A DNA stretch of 64,000 nt from Halorientalis salina (GTDB taxonomy: Archaea; Halobacteriota; Halobacteria; Halobacteriales; Haloarculaceae). Below, in pieces: positions 1 to 8,783 of this stretch. Positions within the stretch are counted from its first letter, which is position 1; every line of letters begins with the position of its first letter. The position numbers were made by a program, and so were the translations under genes. The stretch spans positions 62,001 to 126,000 of the forward strand of contig NZ_SOSC01000001.1 in the NCBI RefSeq assembly GCF_005049285.1, given 5' to 3'. The notes under the pieces were generated by a model. That model was not told where the DNA came from. It ran no database searches and was given only the letters and a program-made list of their open reading frames with translations.

Positions 1-75
1 GGCTGGGAGCCCGAAATCGACTTCGAGGAGGGCATCCGTCGGGTCTGTGCCCAGTACACCGGCGCGAACGTCTAG
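1..75 (+). CDS. NAD-dependent epimerase/dehydratase, C-terminal fragment
   Basis: The window opens inside a gene. The first frame reads 24 codons to a TAG stop at 73-75. The peptide begins GWEPEIDFEEGIRR and ends in YTGANV. A W-x-P-x-I-x-F-E-E-G-I signature near the C-terminus is typical of UDP-sugar epimerases and related short-chain extended dehydrogenases, where it follows the sugar-binding region. Only this tail is visible, so the substrate cannot be named. The downstream arginase gene starts about 50 nt later on the same strand with its own AT-rich box, so the two need not be one transcript. Confidence 0.6.
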   Translation, partial: GWEPEIDFEEGIRRVCAQYTGANV

Positions 76-122
76 CCCGTCGGACAGTCGATTTTTGTGC
101 GTTCGGGAGAGTGCAGGTACTG

Positions 123-1043
123 ATGGACAGGAACGTACGCGTCATCGGGGTACCGATGGATCTGGGAGCCGACCGACGTGGCGTCGACATGGGCCCGTCG
201 GCCATCCGCTACGCCGGTCTGGCCGCTGAACTGGAGGCGATCGGAGCGACGTGTGTCGACTGGGGCGACGTTCACGTCCCGCGACCGGAGGGAACCGATC
301 CGGACGCCGGCGCACCGACCGACGGCGACGCCAAGTTCCTGACCGAGACCGAGACCGTCTGTACGCGGCTCTCGCACGAAGTCACAGAGGCCGTCGACGA
401 CGGGGAACTCCCACTCGTGCTCGGCGGTGACCACTCGATCGCCATCGGGAGCGCCGGCGGGGTGTCCCGCGACGAGTCGACGGGGATCGTCTGGTTCGAC
501 GCCCACGGGGATTTCAACACGCCCGCGACGACGCCGAGCGGGAACGTCCACGGGATGAGCCTCGCCGCGATCCTCGGTCTCGGGGAGTTCGCCGACACCG
601 ACTGGGCCCCCGCACGGAACGTCGCCGAGGAGAACGTCGCCATCATCGGCCTCCGGAGCCTCGACGAGGGCGAGCGATCGAACATCCGCGACAGCGACGT
701 GACTGCCTACACCATGACGGACATCGACGACCGCGGCGTGACCGACGTGGTCGAGGAAGCCATCGAGGTGGCGACGGACGGGACGGACGGGGTCGCCGTC
801 AGTCTGGACCTGGACTGGCTCGACCCGACGGAGGCCCCCGGCGTGGGGACGCCGGTTCGCGGTGGCGTCTCCTACCGCGAGGCCCACGCCGCGATGGAAC
901 TGGTCGCCGAACACCTCTCGGAACCGGGGCTGTTGCGCAGCTTCGAACTGGTCGAGGTCAACCCGATTCTGGACCAGCACAACCAGACCGCTGAGCTGGC
1001 CGTCGAACTGGTCGCCAGCGCCCTCGGGAAGATCATCCTCTGA
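123..1043 (+). CDS. rocF: arginase/agmatinase family ureohydrolase, probably arginase
   Basis: A binuclear manganese ureohydrolase of about 306 aa that probably splits arginine to ornithine and urea. The metal-binding motifs are all present: GGDHS, the DAHGD segment followed by TPSGNVHG, and SLDLDWLDP. The N-terminal DLGADRRGVDMGPSAIRY and C-terminal LVEVNP signatures favour arginase over agmatinase. A GTG at 111 is in frame, but ATG 123 starts directly before the conserved first strand and has a T-rich box (around 88-97) at the expected distance for a leaderless haloarchaeal mRNA. Agmatinase or another guanidino-hydrolase remains possible. The gene stands alone; the next genes run convergently. 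Confidence 0.85.
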   Translation: MDRNVRVIGVPMDLGADRRGVDMGPSAIRYAGLAAELEAIGATCVDWGDVHVPRPEGTDPDAGAPTDGDAKFLTETETVCTRLSHEVTEAVDDGELPLVLGGDHSIAIGSAGGVSRDESTGIVWFDAHGDFNTPATTPSGNVHGMSLAAILGLGEFADTDWAPARNVAEENVAIIGLRSLDEGERSNIRDSDVTAYTMTDIDDRGVTDVVEEAIEVATDGTDGVAVSLDLDWLDPTEAPGVGTPVRGGVSYREAHAAMELVAEHLSEPGLLRSFELVEVNPILDQHNQTAELAVELVASALGKIIL

Positions 1044-1047
1044 GCGC

Positions 1048-1863
1048 TCAGCCTCGGCTTCGATACGGGGGTCGCGGCGGGGACGACCGCGTGACGGACA
1101 CCGTGTCCGACGACCCGGTCAGATCGGCGACGACCGTCATCGCGCTGATCTGGACGGCGAAGACGAGTTCGTCGAGCAGGACCCCGATCAGCGGGACCTC
1201 GCCCATCAGTCCGCTGCCCAGCCCCAGCACCAGCACGATACCGAGGACTCGAACCCCGTGGCCCGCGACCCGCCGCCAGCTTTCTCGCACGCTCCGTCGA
1301 AGGCCGTGTCCCCGAACGACCAGCGGGAGCGCGACGAAGAGGCGGAGCAGGACGAACAGGATCGCGAGCACCACCGGGAGTGCCAGGACGGGAACTAGCG
1401 CTGCGAGTCCGACGAGCAGCCCGAACCCGGCGAGGATGCCGACCGTCAGACCCACTGCTCGCAGGAACCGCTCCGGTGTGAGGTCGTCGAACCCGGCTCG
1501 AAGGTCGCCACTGTCGATGGCGGCGATGCCGATAACGACGACGGCCAGGGTTCCGAGCGACGTGACGGTCAGCATGACCAGCCGTGCGGCCAGCCAGGGG
1601 AGCCGCAGGCCGTAGAAGGCACCGAGCGACGCGCTAACTGGGGGACCGTCCGTTCCGCTGATCGTGCCGTCGACGGTGACCTGGAACGGACTGACCAGCG
1701 TCGTCGTCGTGGACGGCACCGGGTCCAGAAGCATGAGTTGCTCGACGCCGACCGAAAGGAGTCCAGCGACGAGAAAGAGCACAACGACGGTCGGGTGCCA
1801 GGACAGCCGACGCAGGGCTTCGCGGAGCGTGTCCCAGACACGCACGGGCTGTCGGTCGGTCAC
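1048..1863 (-). CDS. multi-pass membrane protein of unknown function
   Basis: About 271 aa with several long hydrophobic segments: near residues 20-40, then a run of four or more helices in the second half. Between them lies a short threonine/glycine-rich loop that probably faces outside. I do not recognise a family with certainty. The chosen GTG (1861-1863) overlaps the TGA of the upstream PQQ-propeller gene as GTGA. This overlap indicates translational coupling. A longer open frame upstream is only a shadow of the neighbour, rich in Arg and unlike halophilic protein. The pairing suggests that the membrane protein and the exported propeller act together at the cell envelope, but no function can be assigned. 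Confidence 0.7.
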   Translation of the reverse strand: MTDRQPVRVWDTLREALRRLSWHPTVVVLFLVAGLLSVGVEQLMLLDPVPSTTTTLVSPFQVTVDGTISGTDGPPVSASLGAFYGLRLPWLAARLVMLTVTSLGTLAVVVIGIAAIDSGDLRAGFDDLTPERFLRAVGLTVGILAGFGLLVGLAALVPVLALPVVLAILFVLLRLFVALPLVVRGHGLRRSVRESWRRVAGHGVRVLGIVLVLGLGSGLMGEVPLIGVLLDELVFAVQISAMTVVADLTGSSDTVSVTRSSPPRPPYRSRG

Positions 1864-3110
1864 GCCGACCCCTCCAGTGCGTACACCGCGTCTGCGTCGG
1901 AGAGGTACACCGTCCCGTCCCCTACCGCTGGCGAGGACACGTTGTACGTGCCTTCGAAGCGCCACAGTTCGTCGCCGGTCTCGGCGTCGTGTGCGAGCAG
2001 CGTGTCCTGATCCGGGAGCAAGAGCGTGTCACCAGCGGCGACCGGTGGAATCTCGTCGTCGCCGGGTATCTCCGTTTCGACAGCCCACTGTTCTGTCCCG
2101 CTGGCGGCATCGAGTGCGTAGAGTCGGCCGCCGTACCCGTCCTCGCCGTCCGACCAGCGGGATCTGATGAACAACGTGTCTTCGCGGACGACCGGGACCG
2201 TGACGAACCGCTCGTTCTCGCCGGCCTCGAACCGCCACCGTATGTCGCTCGACTCGGTGTCGACGGCGACCAGCCGCTCGTCCCGCGTGACGTACACGAG
2301 CCCGTTCGCGGCGACCGGTTGTATTCTGGGCCCACGCCCCAGGCTCGTTTCCCACTGTCGCTCGCCAGTCGAGGCGTCCAGGGCGACCAGCGAGGCCCCG
2401 CCTCCGTAGCTCGGGAGATACACCGTCCCGCCGGCGACGGCCGGACGCGTGAGGGCGCTCGTCTCCCGGTGCCACCGCACCCGGCCGGAACTCGCGTCGA
2501 GAGCTGCGATTCCGTCGCCTGTGGCGAAGACCGTGCCCGAGACGACGACCGGCGGCGTCTGCCAGCCGCTGTCCAGTGTGATCGTGGAGCCGATGGCGTC
2601 GTCAGACTCCTCGCCGACGTGCCAGCGTGACGTGAATGCGCGCTCGTCGGTCGCAGGTAGGTCGAGTCCGCCGTCGATACCCAGCGACTGATAGCCTTGC
2701 TCCCACGCGGTGACGAGCGCCGGCGAGACGTAGGCCGCCGCGTCGGCGACCGCCGGCGTCGACAGGAACCGTCTGTCGCGGTTAGTGAGTTCGTAGGCCA
2801 CGGCTCCGGTCTCGGCGTCCAGCGCGACCAGTCGCTCGCCAAAGGACTGGAACACGCGCCCGTCGTGGCAGATCGGTGCCGGCGAGGAGAACCCACCGTG
2901 CTCGACTTCGTATCGCCAGCGCACGGTCGGCTCGTCACGGGGGGCGGTTCTGTCCGGTGCGTAGCCGGCACCGGTCGCGTCGTATCGGTACTGGGGCCAC
3001 GACGGCCCGCCGTCGGCACCGGCGGCGGCGAGGGTGCCGACGCCGATACCGACGGCTCCGAGTCCGAGCCCCGACAGGAGGGACCGACGGGAGAGGGCAG
3101 GGCGGCGCAT
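1860..3110 (-). CDS. PQQ-type beta-propeller protein with Tat signal
   Basis: 416 aa, exported and probably folded before export. The N-terminus carries a twin-arginine motif (SRRSLLSGLG) followed by an Ala/Gly-rich hydrophobic stretch. The mature part contains repeated propeller blades of the PQQ-like (quinoprotein alcohol dehydrogenase-like) type, each with a variant of ALDAxTGxxxW: VALDAETGAVAYE, VALDASTGERQWE, YALDAASGTEQW, AHDAETGDELWRF. At least six blades are visible. Such proteins can be binding scaffolds (BamB-like) or cofactor enzymes; I see no evidence for bound PQQ. Translationally coupled to the membrane-protein gene that follows it. Confidence 0.85.
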   Translation of the reverse strand: MRRPALSRRSLLSGLGLGAVGIGVGTLAAAGADGGPSWPQYRYDATGAGYAPDRTAPRDEPTVRWRYEVEHGGFSSPAPICHDGRVFQSFGERLVALDAETGAVAYELTNRDRRFLSTPAVADAAAYVSPALVTAWEQGYQSLGIDGGLDLPATDERAFTSRWHVGEESDDAIGSTITLDSGWQTPPVVVSGTVFATGDGIAALDASSGRVRWHRETSALTRPAVAGGTVYLPSYGGGASLVALDASTGERQWETSLGRGPRIQPVAANGLVYVTRDERLVAVDTESSDIRWRFEAGENERFVTVPVVREDTLFIRSRWSDGEDGYGGRLYALDAASGTEQWAVETEIPGDDEIPPVAAGDTLLLPDQDTLLAHDAETGDELWRFEGTYNVSSPAVGDGTVYLSDADAVYALEGSA

Positions 3111-3178
3111 TACGAGCGGACCGTCCGGCCAGAGTGGTTACTAAGTTGTGATTTCCGACTGTCGAAAAACGGGCGAAG

Positions 3179-3775
3179 TCAGTCGTCCGCGGCCGCGATG
3201 GTCTCGGAGTGGTCGACGTCCGTGCCCAGCATGTCGAGGAACTCGGCGAGCCACTCGGGGTGGTCCGGCCAGGCCTGCCCCGTGACGAGGTTGCGGTCCC
3301 GGACGACGCCGTCGACCCACGAACAGCCGGCCGCCTCGACTTCCGCCTGGACTGCCGGATAGGACGTCATCTCGTAGCCCTCCAGCACGTCCGCCGCGGC
3401 CAGGATCTGTGGCCCGTGGCAGAGCGACGCCACCGGCTTCTCGGCCTCGAAGAAGTGCCGGACGGCGTCGAGGACCGCGTCGTAGGTCCGCAGGTACTCC
3501 GGGGCGCGGCCGCCGGGGACGACCAGGGCGTCGTAGTCGGCCGGGTCTACTTCCGCCATCGTGGCGTTGACCTCGAAGTTGTGCCCTCGTGATTCCATGT
3601 ACGTCTGGTCGCCCCGGAAGTCGTGGATTGCCGTCTTGCACGTCTCCCCGGCCTCCTTCTCCGGACAGACCGCGTCGACCTCGTGGCCGACCGTCTGGAG
3701 CGTCTGGAACGGTACCATGACCTCGTAGTCCTCCACGAAGTCGCCGGCTATCAGCAGGATTCGCTTGCCGCTCAT
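3179..3775 (-). CDS. DJ-1/PfpI family protein
   Basis: 198 aa, close to the family size of 170-200. It has the class I glutamine amidotransferase-like fold with the nucleophile elbow SLCHGP (Cys119, His120) and an acidic residue near the N-terminus (Glu15 in GDFVEDYE) as in PfpI/YhbO proteins. Members are described as proteases, chaperones or glyoxal-related deglycases in stress protection; sequence alone does not separate these. The family-typical loop VVPGGRAPEYLR precedes the elbow. The gene is transcribed alone, in the same direction as the HAD phosphatase upstream but separated by about 90 nt. Confidence 0.85.
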   Translation of the reverse strand: MSGKRILLIAGDFVEDYEVMVPFQTLQTVGHEVDAVCPEKEAGETCKTAIHDFRGDQTYMESRGHNFEVNATMAEVDPADYDALVVPGGRAPEYLRTYDAVLDAVRHFFEAEKPVASLCHGPQILAAADVLEGYEMTSYPAVQAEVEAAGCSWVDGVVRDRNLVTGQAWPDHPEWLAEFLDMLGTDVDHSETIAAADD

Positions 3776-3864
3776 TGGTGTTCACGCGCCCGCATCGGGA
3801 CGCAGCATATGCTATGGTGTCCCATGGATATAAACCCGAACCCGCTGAGTGCCTGCACCCCGCT

Positions 3865-4650
3865 TCACTCCAGCAGCGCGGGCACGTCGGCCAGCGACTC
3901 CATGACGTGGTCCGGCGTGAACTCGCTCTCCTCGACGTCCGATCGATCGGTGATGCCGGTCAGCACGAGGACGGTCGTCATTCCGGCGCGTTCACCGAGC
4001 GCAATGTCGGTGTCGAGTCGGTCGCCGACCAGCAGACAGTCCTCCGGTGGGACGCCCAGCGCGTCCGTCGCGGCCTCGACGGCCTCCGGCGAGGGTTTGC
4101 CCATCACGCGGTCGACGGCGCGGTCGGCGGCCGCCTCGATGGCTCCGATGATGGCCCCGGAACCAGGAATCAGGCTGTCCTCGCCCGCGGGAACGACGCG
4201 GTCCGGGTCCGAGCCGACGAAGACGGTGTCCTCGTCTTGCAGGCCCCGAAGGCCGGCAGTCATCGAGCCGTAATCGAACTCCCGGTCCCAGGACGCGACC
4301 AGGACGTCGGCGGCGGTGGCGTCTTCGGTCAGCGTGAGACCGGCGGTCTCGAACTGCTCGCGGAGCGCCGGCGACCCGATCAGGAAGAGGTCGTCGTCTG
4401 CGTGCTCGTCGGTAAGGTAGTCGGTCGTGACGGTGCCGGCCGAGAGCACCTCCTCGACGTCGACGGCGATGCCCATCTCGCCGAGGCGGTCGACGTAGTC
4501 CAGGCGGGTTTCGGTCGGGTTGTTCGAGAAGAAAAGCACGGAGAGATCGGCCGCGCGGAGCGAGTCGATGGCGTCGACCGCGCCGGGGAGCGGGTCGCTG
4601 CCGCGATACACTGTGCCGTCGAGATCGAGGACGACGCCGCGATAGCTCAT
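3865..4650 (-). CDS. HAD-superfamily hydrolase, subfamily IIA (NagD-like)
   Basis: 261 aa phosphatase-type protein. The catalytic motif DLDGTVY (Asp9 nucleophile, Asp11 acid/base) is at the N-terminus. Motif II is FFSNNPT, and the late motifs KPSPEA and VGDRLDTDI supply the lysine and metal-binding aspartates. A C2-type cap lies between them, as in NagD, AraL and pyridoxal or phosphoglycolate phosphatases. The substrate is not evident. Some haloarchaeal HAD proteins act on ribulose bisphosphate, but this gene is 50 kb from the RuBisCO module and I have no sequence reason to link them. It is not coupled to its neighbours. Confidence 0.85.
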   Translation of the reverse strand: MSYRGVVLDLDGTVYRGSDPLPGAVDAIDSLRAADLSVLFFSNNPTETRLDYVDRLGEMGIAVDVEEVLSAGTVTTDYLTDEHADDDLFLIGSPALREQFETAGLTLTEDATAADVLVASWDREFDYGSMTAGLRGLQDEDTVFVGSDPDRVVPAGEDSLIPGSGAIIGAIEAAADRAVDRVMGKPSPEAVEAATDALGVPPEDCLLVGDRLDTDIALGERAGMTTVLVLTGITDRSDVEESEFTPDHVMESLADVPALLE

Positions 4651-4716
4651 ACGCTACCCGGCGGACCCGGGGTTGATAACGCTCCCGGACGCGGCTACTC
4701 GGGGGCGAACCGCTCC

Positions 4717-6084
4717 TCAGCAATACGTCACGCCGGTGATATCGAACCGGGCACCACCCGATTTGCTATCAGCGACCGCGACCGACCAGCCGTGGGCTTC
4801 GGCGATCTCCTCGACGATGGCCAGGCCGAAGCCGGTGCCGTCGTCGGTCGTCGAGTAGCCGGTCCGGAACACCTCGCTGCGCTCGTCGGCCGGGATGCCG
4901 TCCCCGTCGTCGGCGACGAAGAACCCGTCGTCGACCCGGCCGACCCGGATCTCGGATGCGTCTCCGTGTTCGACGGCGTTCCGGAAGAGGTTGGAGAGCA
5001 GTTCCTGGAGTCGGGCACCGTCGGCTTCGATGGTCCCTTCGGCCTCGACGACGAGTTCGGCATCGCCCGTCTCGATGTAGGGCCAGACCTGCTCGACGGT
5101 CGGTTCCAGATCCGTCGGCTCCGGGTCCTCGACGGTCGCACCCTGCCGGGCGAGCGTCAGTACGTCGTCGATGAGCGCCGTCATCCGGCCGTGCGCGCCA
5201 CTGATACGGTCGAGTTCCTCGGGCGGGTCCTCGAACTGCTCGGACAGCAGCGAGAGGTTGACCTCGGCGACGTCGAGGGGGTTCCGGAGGTCGTGGGAGA
5301 CCATGCTGGCGAACCGGTCGAGGCGCTCGTTCTGTCGCTCCAGTTCCCGCTCGCGCTCGACGCGTTCGGTGACGTCTCTGGCGATGAGCTGGAAGGTGTT
5401 ACGCTCGGTCCTGATGTCGACCGGCGCGAAGATGTTGTGGAAGTACCGATCGTCGAACTCCGTTTCTGACCGCTGGGACTCGCCCGTTTCGATGGCGGTT
5501 CGACCGACGGACAGCCACTCGTCGCCGATGCCGTCGGGGAGCCGCTCGACGATGTCGCTCCCGAGCAACTCCTCGCGAGAGACGGATGCGAGGTCCGCCA
5601 TCGCTGGATTCGCCGCGATGAACTCCCCGTTGGCGGACACCTGCGCGACGGCGTCCGGGGTGTTGTTGACGAGCAACTCGTAGCGCCGTTGGGCACGCTT
5701 TTGGGTGACTGCGCTCTCGACCCGGTTGGCCAGTTGCTGGTACTGCTGGTCCTCGACGACCTCGAGTTTGAGGATGTAATCGGAGACGCCGGCCGCGATG
5801 GCTTTCGAGGCGATTTCCTCGTCCCCGCGGCCGGTCAGGAGGATGAAGGGTACGTCCCCGTGGCGCTCGGTGACCATGTCGAGGAGTTCGAGGCCGTTCG
5901 CGCCGGGCATCTCGTAGTCGCTCACGATACAGTCGATTTCGGTGTCGTCGAGAAACGTCAGCGCGTCCTCGGCGCTGGTCTCCCAGAACGTCGTCATCCC
6001 GTGTTCCTCTGACAGCGTCGAGGCCGTCATCTCGGCGAAGAACTCGCTGTCGTCGACCATCAGCAGCCGTATCTCGTCAGTCAT
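4717..6084 (-). CDS. hybrid REC-PAS sensor histidine kinase
   Basis: 455 aa, cytoplasmic, with no membrane segments. An N-terminal receiver domain (about 1-125) has phospho-acceptor Asp56 in VSDYEMPG. A PAS domain follows (about 133-245), then a short coiled linker, a HisKA domain with H264 in MVSHDLRNPL, and a HATPase domain with NLFRNAVEHG (N box), DDGDGIP and TGFGLAIVEE (G boxes). This order is very common in haloarchaea, where the input comes through a partner kinase and the PAS domain. No dedicated response regulator gene is adjacent. A TTATAA-like box near 6214-6219 on this strand would give a leader of about 100 nt. Confidence 0.88.
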   Translation of the reverse strand: MTDEIRLLMVDDSEFFAEMTASTLSEEHGMTTFWETSAEDALTFLDDTEIDCIVSDYEMPGANGLELLDMVTERHGDVPFILLTGRGDEEIASKAIAAGVSDYILKLEVVEDQQYQQLANRVESAVTQKRAQRRYELLVNNTPDAVAQVSANGEFIAANPAMADLASVSREELLGSDIVERLPDGIGDEWLSVGRTAIETGESQRSETEFDDRYFHNIFAPVDIRTERNTFQLIARDVTERVERERELERQNERLDRFASMVSHDLRNPLDVAEVNLSLLSEQFEDPPEELDRISGAHGRMTALIDDVLTLARQGATVEDPEPTDLEPTVEQVWPYIETGDAELVVEAEGTIEADGARLQELLSNLFRNAVEHGDASEIRVGRVDDGFFVADDGDGIPADERSEVFRTGYSTTDDGTGFGLAIVEEIAEAHGWSVAVADSKSGGARFDITGVTYC

Positions 6085-6234
6085 TGTCCCGCCGATGCGC
6101 CGTGACGACGGTTCTGCGCGCGGAACGATCTGCGACGAGGTTGGGCTGCCACCTGCACACTATTCGCATGAAGCCGGCCCTCACTCAAATATCCACCGGG
6201 AGCGATTTCGGAATTATAACTGGACTCGACGGCG

Positions 6235-7644
6235 TCACTCCCGCAAACGGCGTTCCCACTTCGGCCCGGCTCGGCTCCCCAACAGCCAACCCACGACCGC
6301 AGCGACCAGCGACAGCGCGACCGCGCCGACCGTCGTGGTGACCGGTGCCGTCGGATAGACGAGTGCCGCGACCAGCATCGGGATCGACACCAGCGCCAGC
6401 GCAGCGCCGAAAGCCACGAACAACACCGTATCGAAGAGCAACTCCGTCGCGGAGAGCCCGGCGACGTACGCCGTCACGCCGAAGACGTACACCGCGACGA
6501 GCGGCAAGACGAGGAGTCCCACGGCCAGTTCACGGGGCGGATACCAGATCGTCGCGATCGCGAGGTAGAGCAACCCGGCCGGGAGCGACAGGAGCAGGTA
6601 CGCGCGGCGCTTCCCCGCGAAGACCGCCCCGAGCGACACCGGATACCGGCGGTACTCGTCCGGGTCGTCGAACTGGGTCACCCAGCTGTACGTGGTGAAT
6701 GCACCGAGTCCGAGCAACGTTCCGAAGGCGATGCCGGGGGACGGTTCCAGCCCCGTCGCCGCCGTGATCTGTCCGAGCAGGAGCGCGGTGACGCCGAACA
6801 GGACGCCCATCGAGAACAGTACCTTCCAGACCGACCCACTGGACCGGCTCACGTCCAGCAGCGCTCGGGTCGTCAGCCCGGTATCGTCGGCGAGTACCCC
6901 GCGAATCCGGGAGAACCGGCCCGGCGAGGTCCGCTGGGCGCGGCCCTCGACCGGCTGGAAGAGGAGCGGCCCGAGCACGGCGAACGCGACGACCGGCGCG
7001 AACCCGCGGACCGCAGCGATCGCGCTCGGGTCCAGATACAGCGCGTAGGGGGTGTACGCGACGACGTCGAACCCGATCGTGACGACGGCCGCAGTCAGGA
7101 CCGCAACCGGGACGACGACGGCGAGTTTGCTCCGCGTCGCGAGTCCCGCGAGTGTCAGGCTGAGCGTCACCCCCAGCGCGAACGCGCCGACAAGCGTCAC
7201 CCAGAACAGCCCGATTCGGCCGGGGGTGACGCCAGTACGGAGGGCGCTCGGTGCGGCGGCGATCCCGAGTGGGGCCAGGAAAAAGACGGCGTAGTACACC
7301 AGGTCCTTGAGCAGGAACACCGCGAGCAGGCGGTTCCACGACACCGGTAACGTCCGAGCGGAGAAAACCAGCAGCGTCACGTCGCCGAGCACGTCCCGCA
7401 ACGCGTCGCGGCCGACGAGTCCGATAGTCCCGACCTGGAGGCCGAAGAAGAAGACCAGGCCGTGGAGGCCGGCGGCGACGGCGTCGAAGCCGGTTCCCGT
7501 GACCCGGAGCAACTCGAAGCCACCGGCCGCCAGCACCGCGATAGCGACCGGGAACGCGCCGAAGCGACGGCCGCCGAACAGTTCCTCGTGGAGTCGCCAC
7601 TCCTCGCGGAGCATTCGCCGGAACAGGTGGAGTGTGAGAGCCAT
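6235..7644 (-). CDS. ABC transporter permease, large integral membrane subunit
   Basis: 469 aa with about ten or more hydrophobic segments and few charged loops. The N-terminus (LHLFRRMLREEWRLHEELFGGRRFG) is cytoplasmic and basic, as in haloarchaeal ABC-2-type export permeases. The gene starts 3 nt after the stop of the ATPase gene 7648-8385, so the two form one operon and almost certainly one transporter. No substrate-binding protein is present, which points to an exporter. The substrate is unknown. Confidence 0.82.
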   Translation of the reverse strand: MALTLHLFRRMLREEWRLHEELFGGRRFGAFPVAIAVLAAGGFELLRVTGTGFDAVAAGLHGLVFFFGLQVGTIGLVGRDALRDVLGDVTLLVFSARTLPVSWNRLLAVFLLKDLVYYAVFFLAPLGIAAAPSALRTGVTPGRIGLFWVTLVGAFALGVTLSLTLAGLATRSKLAVVVPVAVLTAAVVTIGFDVVAYTPYALYLDPSAIAAVRGFAPVVAFAVLGPLLFQPVEGRAQRTSPGRFSRIRGVLADDTGLTTRALLDVSRSSGSVWKVLFSMGVLFGVTALLLGQITAATGLEPSPGIAFGTLLGLGAFTTYSWVTQFDDPDEYRRYPVSLGAVFAGKRRAYLLLSLPAGLLYLAIATIWYPPRELAVGLLVLPLVAVYVFGVTAYVAGLSATELLFDTVLFVAFGAALALVSIPMLVAALVYPTAPVTTTVGAVALSLVAAVVGWLLGSRAGPKWERRLRE

Positions 7645-7647
7645 GAG

Positions 7648-8385
7648 TCAGTCCGTGGCTCCGGTCGGGACCGCTCGGCTCTTGCCAACTTCCTCCCGGA
7701 ACACGTCGAGCAGGCGCTCGCCGTCGTCGAGTTCCTGCGGGTTGCGCTCGGCGACGAGGCGGCCGTCGCTGACGATGGCGACGCGGGTACAGAGTTCCTC
7801 GGCCACCTCGATGAAGTGCGTCGAGAGGAAGACGGTGTTGCCCCGCTCGCAGTACTCCCGGAAGTGGCCCTTGATCTGTTCCTGCATGAGCGGGTCCAGG
7901 TTGACCAGCGGTTCGTCGATGAAGACCAGGTCGGGTTCGTGGACGAAGGCCGCTGCGAGCATCACTCGCTGGCGCTCCCCCTCCGAGAGGTCCGTCGCCA
8001 GCGTGTCCAGTTTCTCGCGGAACTCGAAGCGGTCGGCCCAGTCGTCGATGGACGCGGACACGTCCGAGAGGTTCCGCACGGCACCCACGAACTCCAGGTA
8101 CTCCCGCGGCGTCAGGAAACTCGGCGGGTCCTCCCGCTCGGGCAGGATTCCGACGGCGCGCCGGACTGCCAGCGGATCGGCCACCGGGTCGTGACCCAGG
8201 ACGCTGGCGGTCCCCGAGGTCGGTTCGAGTTGCCCCGTGAGGATCTCGATCGTCGTGGTCTTCCCCGATCCGTTCGGTCCGAGGAGAGCGAACAGCTCTC
8301 CCTCGGGGACAGACAGCGAGAGGTCGGCGAGAGCCTCGAGGTCGCCGAAGCGTTTCGTCAACTCGGCCGTCTCGATGGCGGGCAT
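7648..8385 (-). CDS. ABC transporter ATP-binding protein
   Basis: 245 aa nucleotide-binding subunit. Walker A is GPNGSGKTT (residues 36-44), the signature is DLSEGERQR (LSEGE instead of the usual LSGGQ), Walker B is LVFIDEPLVNLDP and the H-loop is STHF. The fold and the EVAEELCTRVAIVSDGRLV segment match the ABC-2 type exporter class (CcmA/NatA-like). It is the first gene of a two-gene operon with the permease. The D-loop reads LVNLDP where LAGLDP is usual, a common variation in this class. Confidence 0.9.
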   Translation of the reverse strand: MPAIETAELTKRFGDLEALADLSLSVPEGELFALLGPNGSGKTTTIEILTGQLEPTSGTASVLGHDPVADPLAVRRAVGILPEREDPPSFLTPREYLEFVGAVRNLSDVSASIDDWADRFEFREKLDTLATDLSEGERQRVMLAAAFVHEPDLVFIDEPLVNLDPLMQEQIKGHFREYCERGNTVFLSTHFIEVAEELCTRVAIVSDGRLVAERNPQELDDGERLLDVFREEVGKSRAVPTGATD

Positions 8386-8458
8386 CCTCGGGGAATCGGC
8401 GTCGACCGAGAAAAGCGTTGTCCGGATATCGACAGGTCGATCGCTCGGATCGACGCGG

Positions 8459-8698
8459 CTACTCCCCGTCGGTGAAGACGATCTCGTCGATCTCGTGTCG
8501 CGGGTTCTCGTCGTCGTCGCCCTCGTACTTGTAGCGAACGCCCTCCTCCTCGTCGGCGGTGGCCTGATGTGATCCGTCGCAGAACGGGTAGTTCCCCGAG
8601 AGTCCGCACATGCAGATGGCGATGTCGCCTTTCTCTCCGATGTCGTCCTCGTCGACGATCTTCGGGCCAGTCGCGTCGTGGGTGATCTCCCGTGACAT
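8459..8698 (-). CDS. CDGSH-type 2Fe-2S iron-sulfur protein
   Basis: 79 aa acidic protein with one CDGSH domain. The cluster ligands are Cys29, Cys31, Cys40 and His44 (ICMCGLSGNYPFCDGSH), the three-Cys one-His pattern of mitoNEET-type proteins. There is no transmembrane anchor, unlike the eukaryotic relatives, so it is soluble. These proteins are proposed to carry or sense labile 2Fe-2S clusters. It is divergent from the K+ channel gene at 8784 and shares the short intergenic region with it. Confidence 0.92.
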   Translation of the reverse strand: MSREITHDATGPKIVDEDDIGEKGDIAICMCGLSGNYPFCDGSHQATADEEEGVRYKYEGDDDENPRHEIDEIVFTDGE

Positions 8699-8783
8699 AC
8701 GATAGCAATGGATTATCCAGGGAAAAACCCTCGGGCGGGTCGCTCAAAAAAGGTAAACCCTCCCTGTTCGTTGGGCCAAGGCA

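Noticed and set aside
72-980. long minus-strand frame antisense to the arginase gene
   Set aside because: It lies exactly opposite a well-supported enzyme and its product is Arg/Val-rich without any motif, as expected of antisense frames in G+C-rich DNA.
3775-5469. 564-codon plus-strand frame
   Set aside because: It runs antisense across the HAD phosphatase and the histidine kinase; no domain is seen and it spans two real genes.
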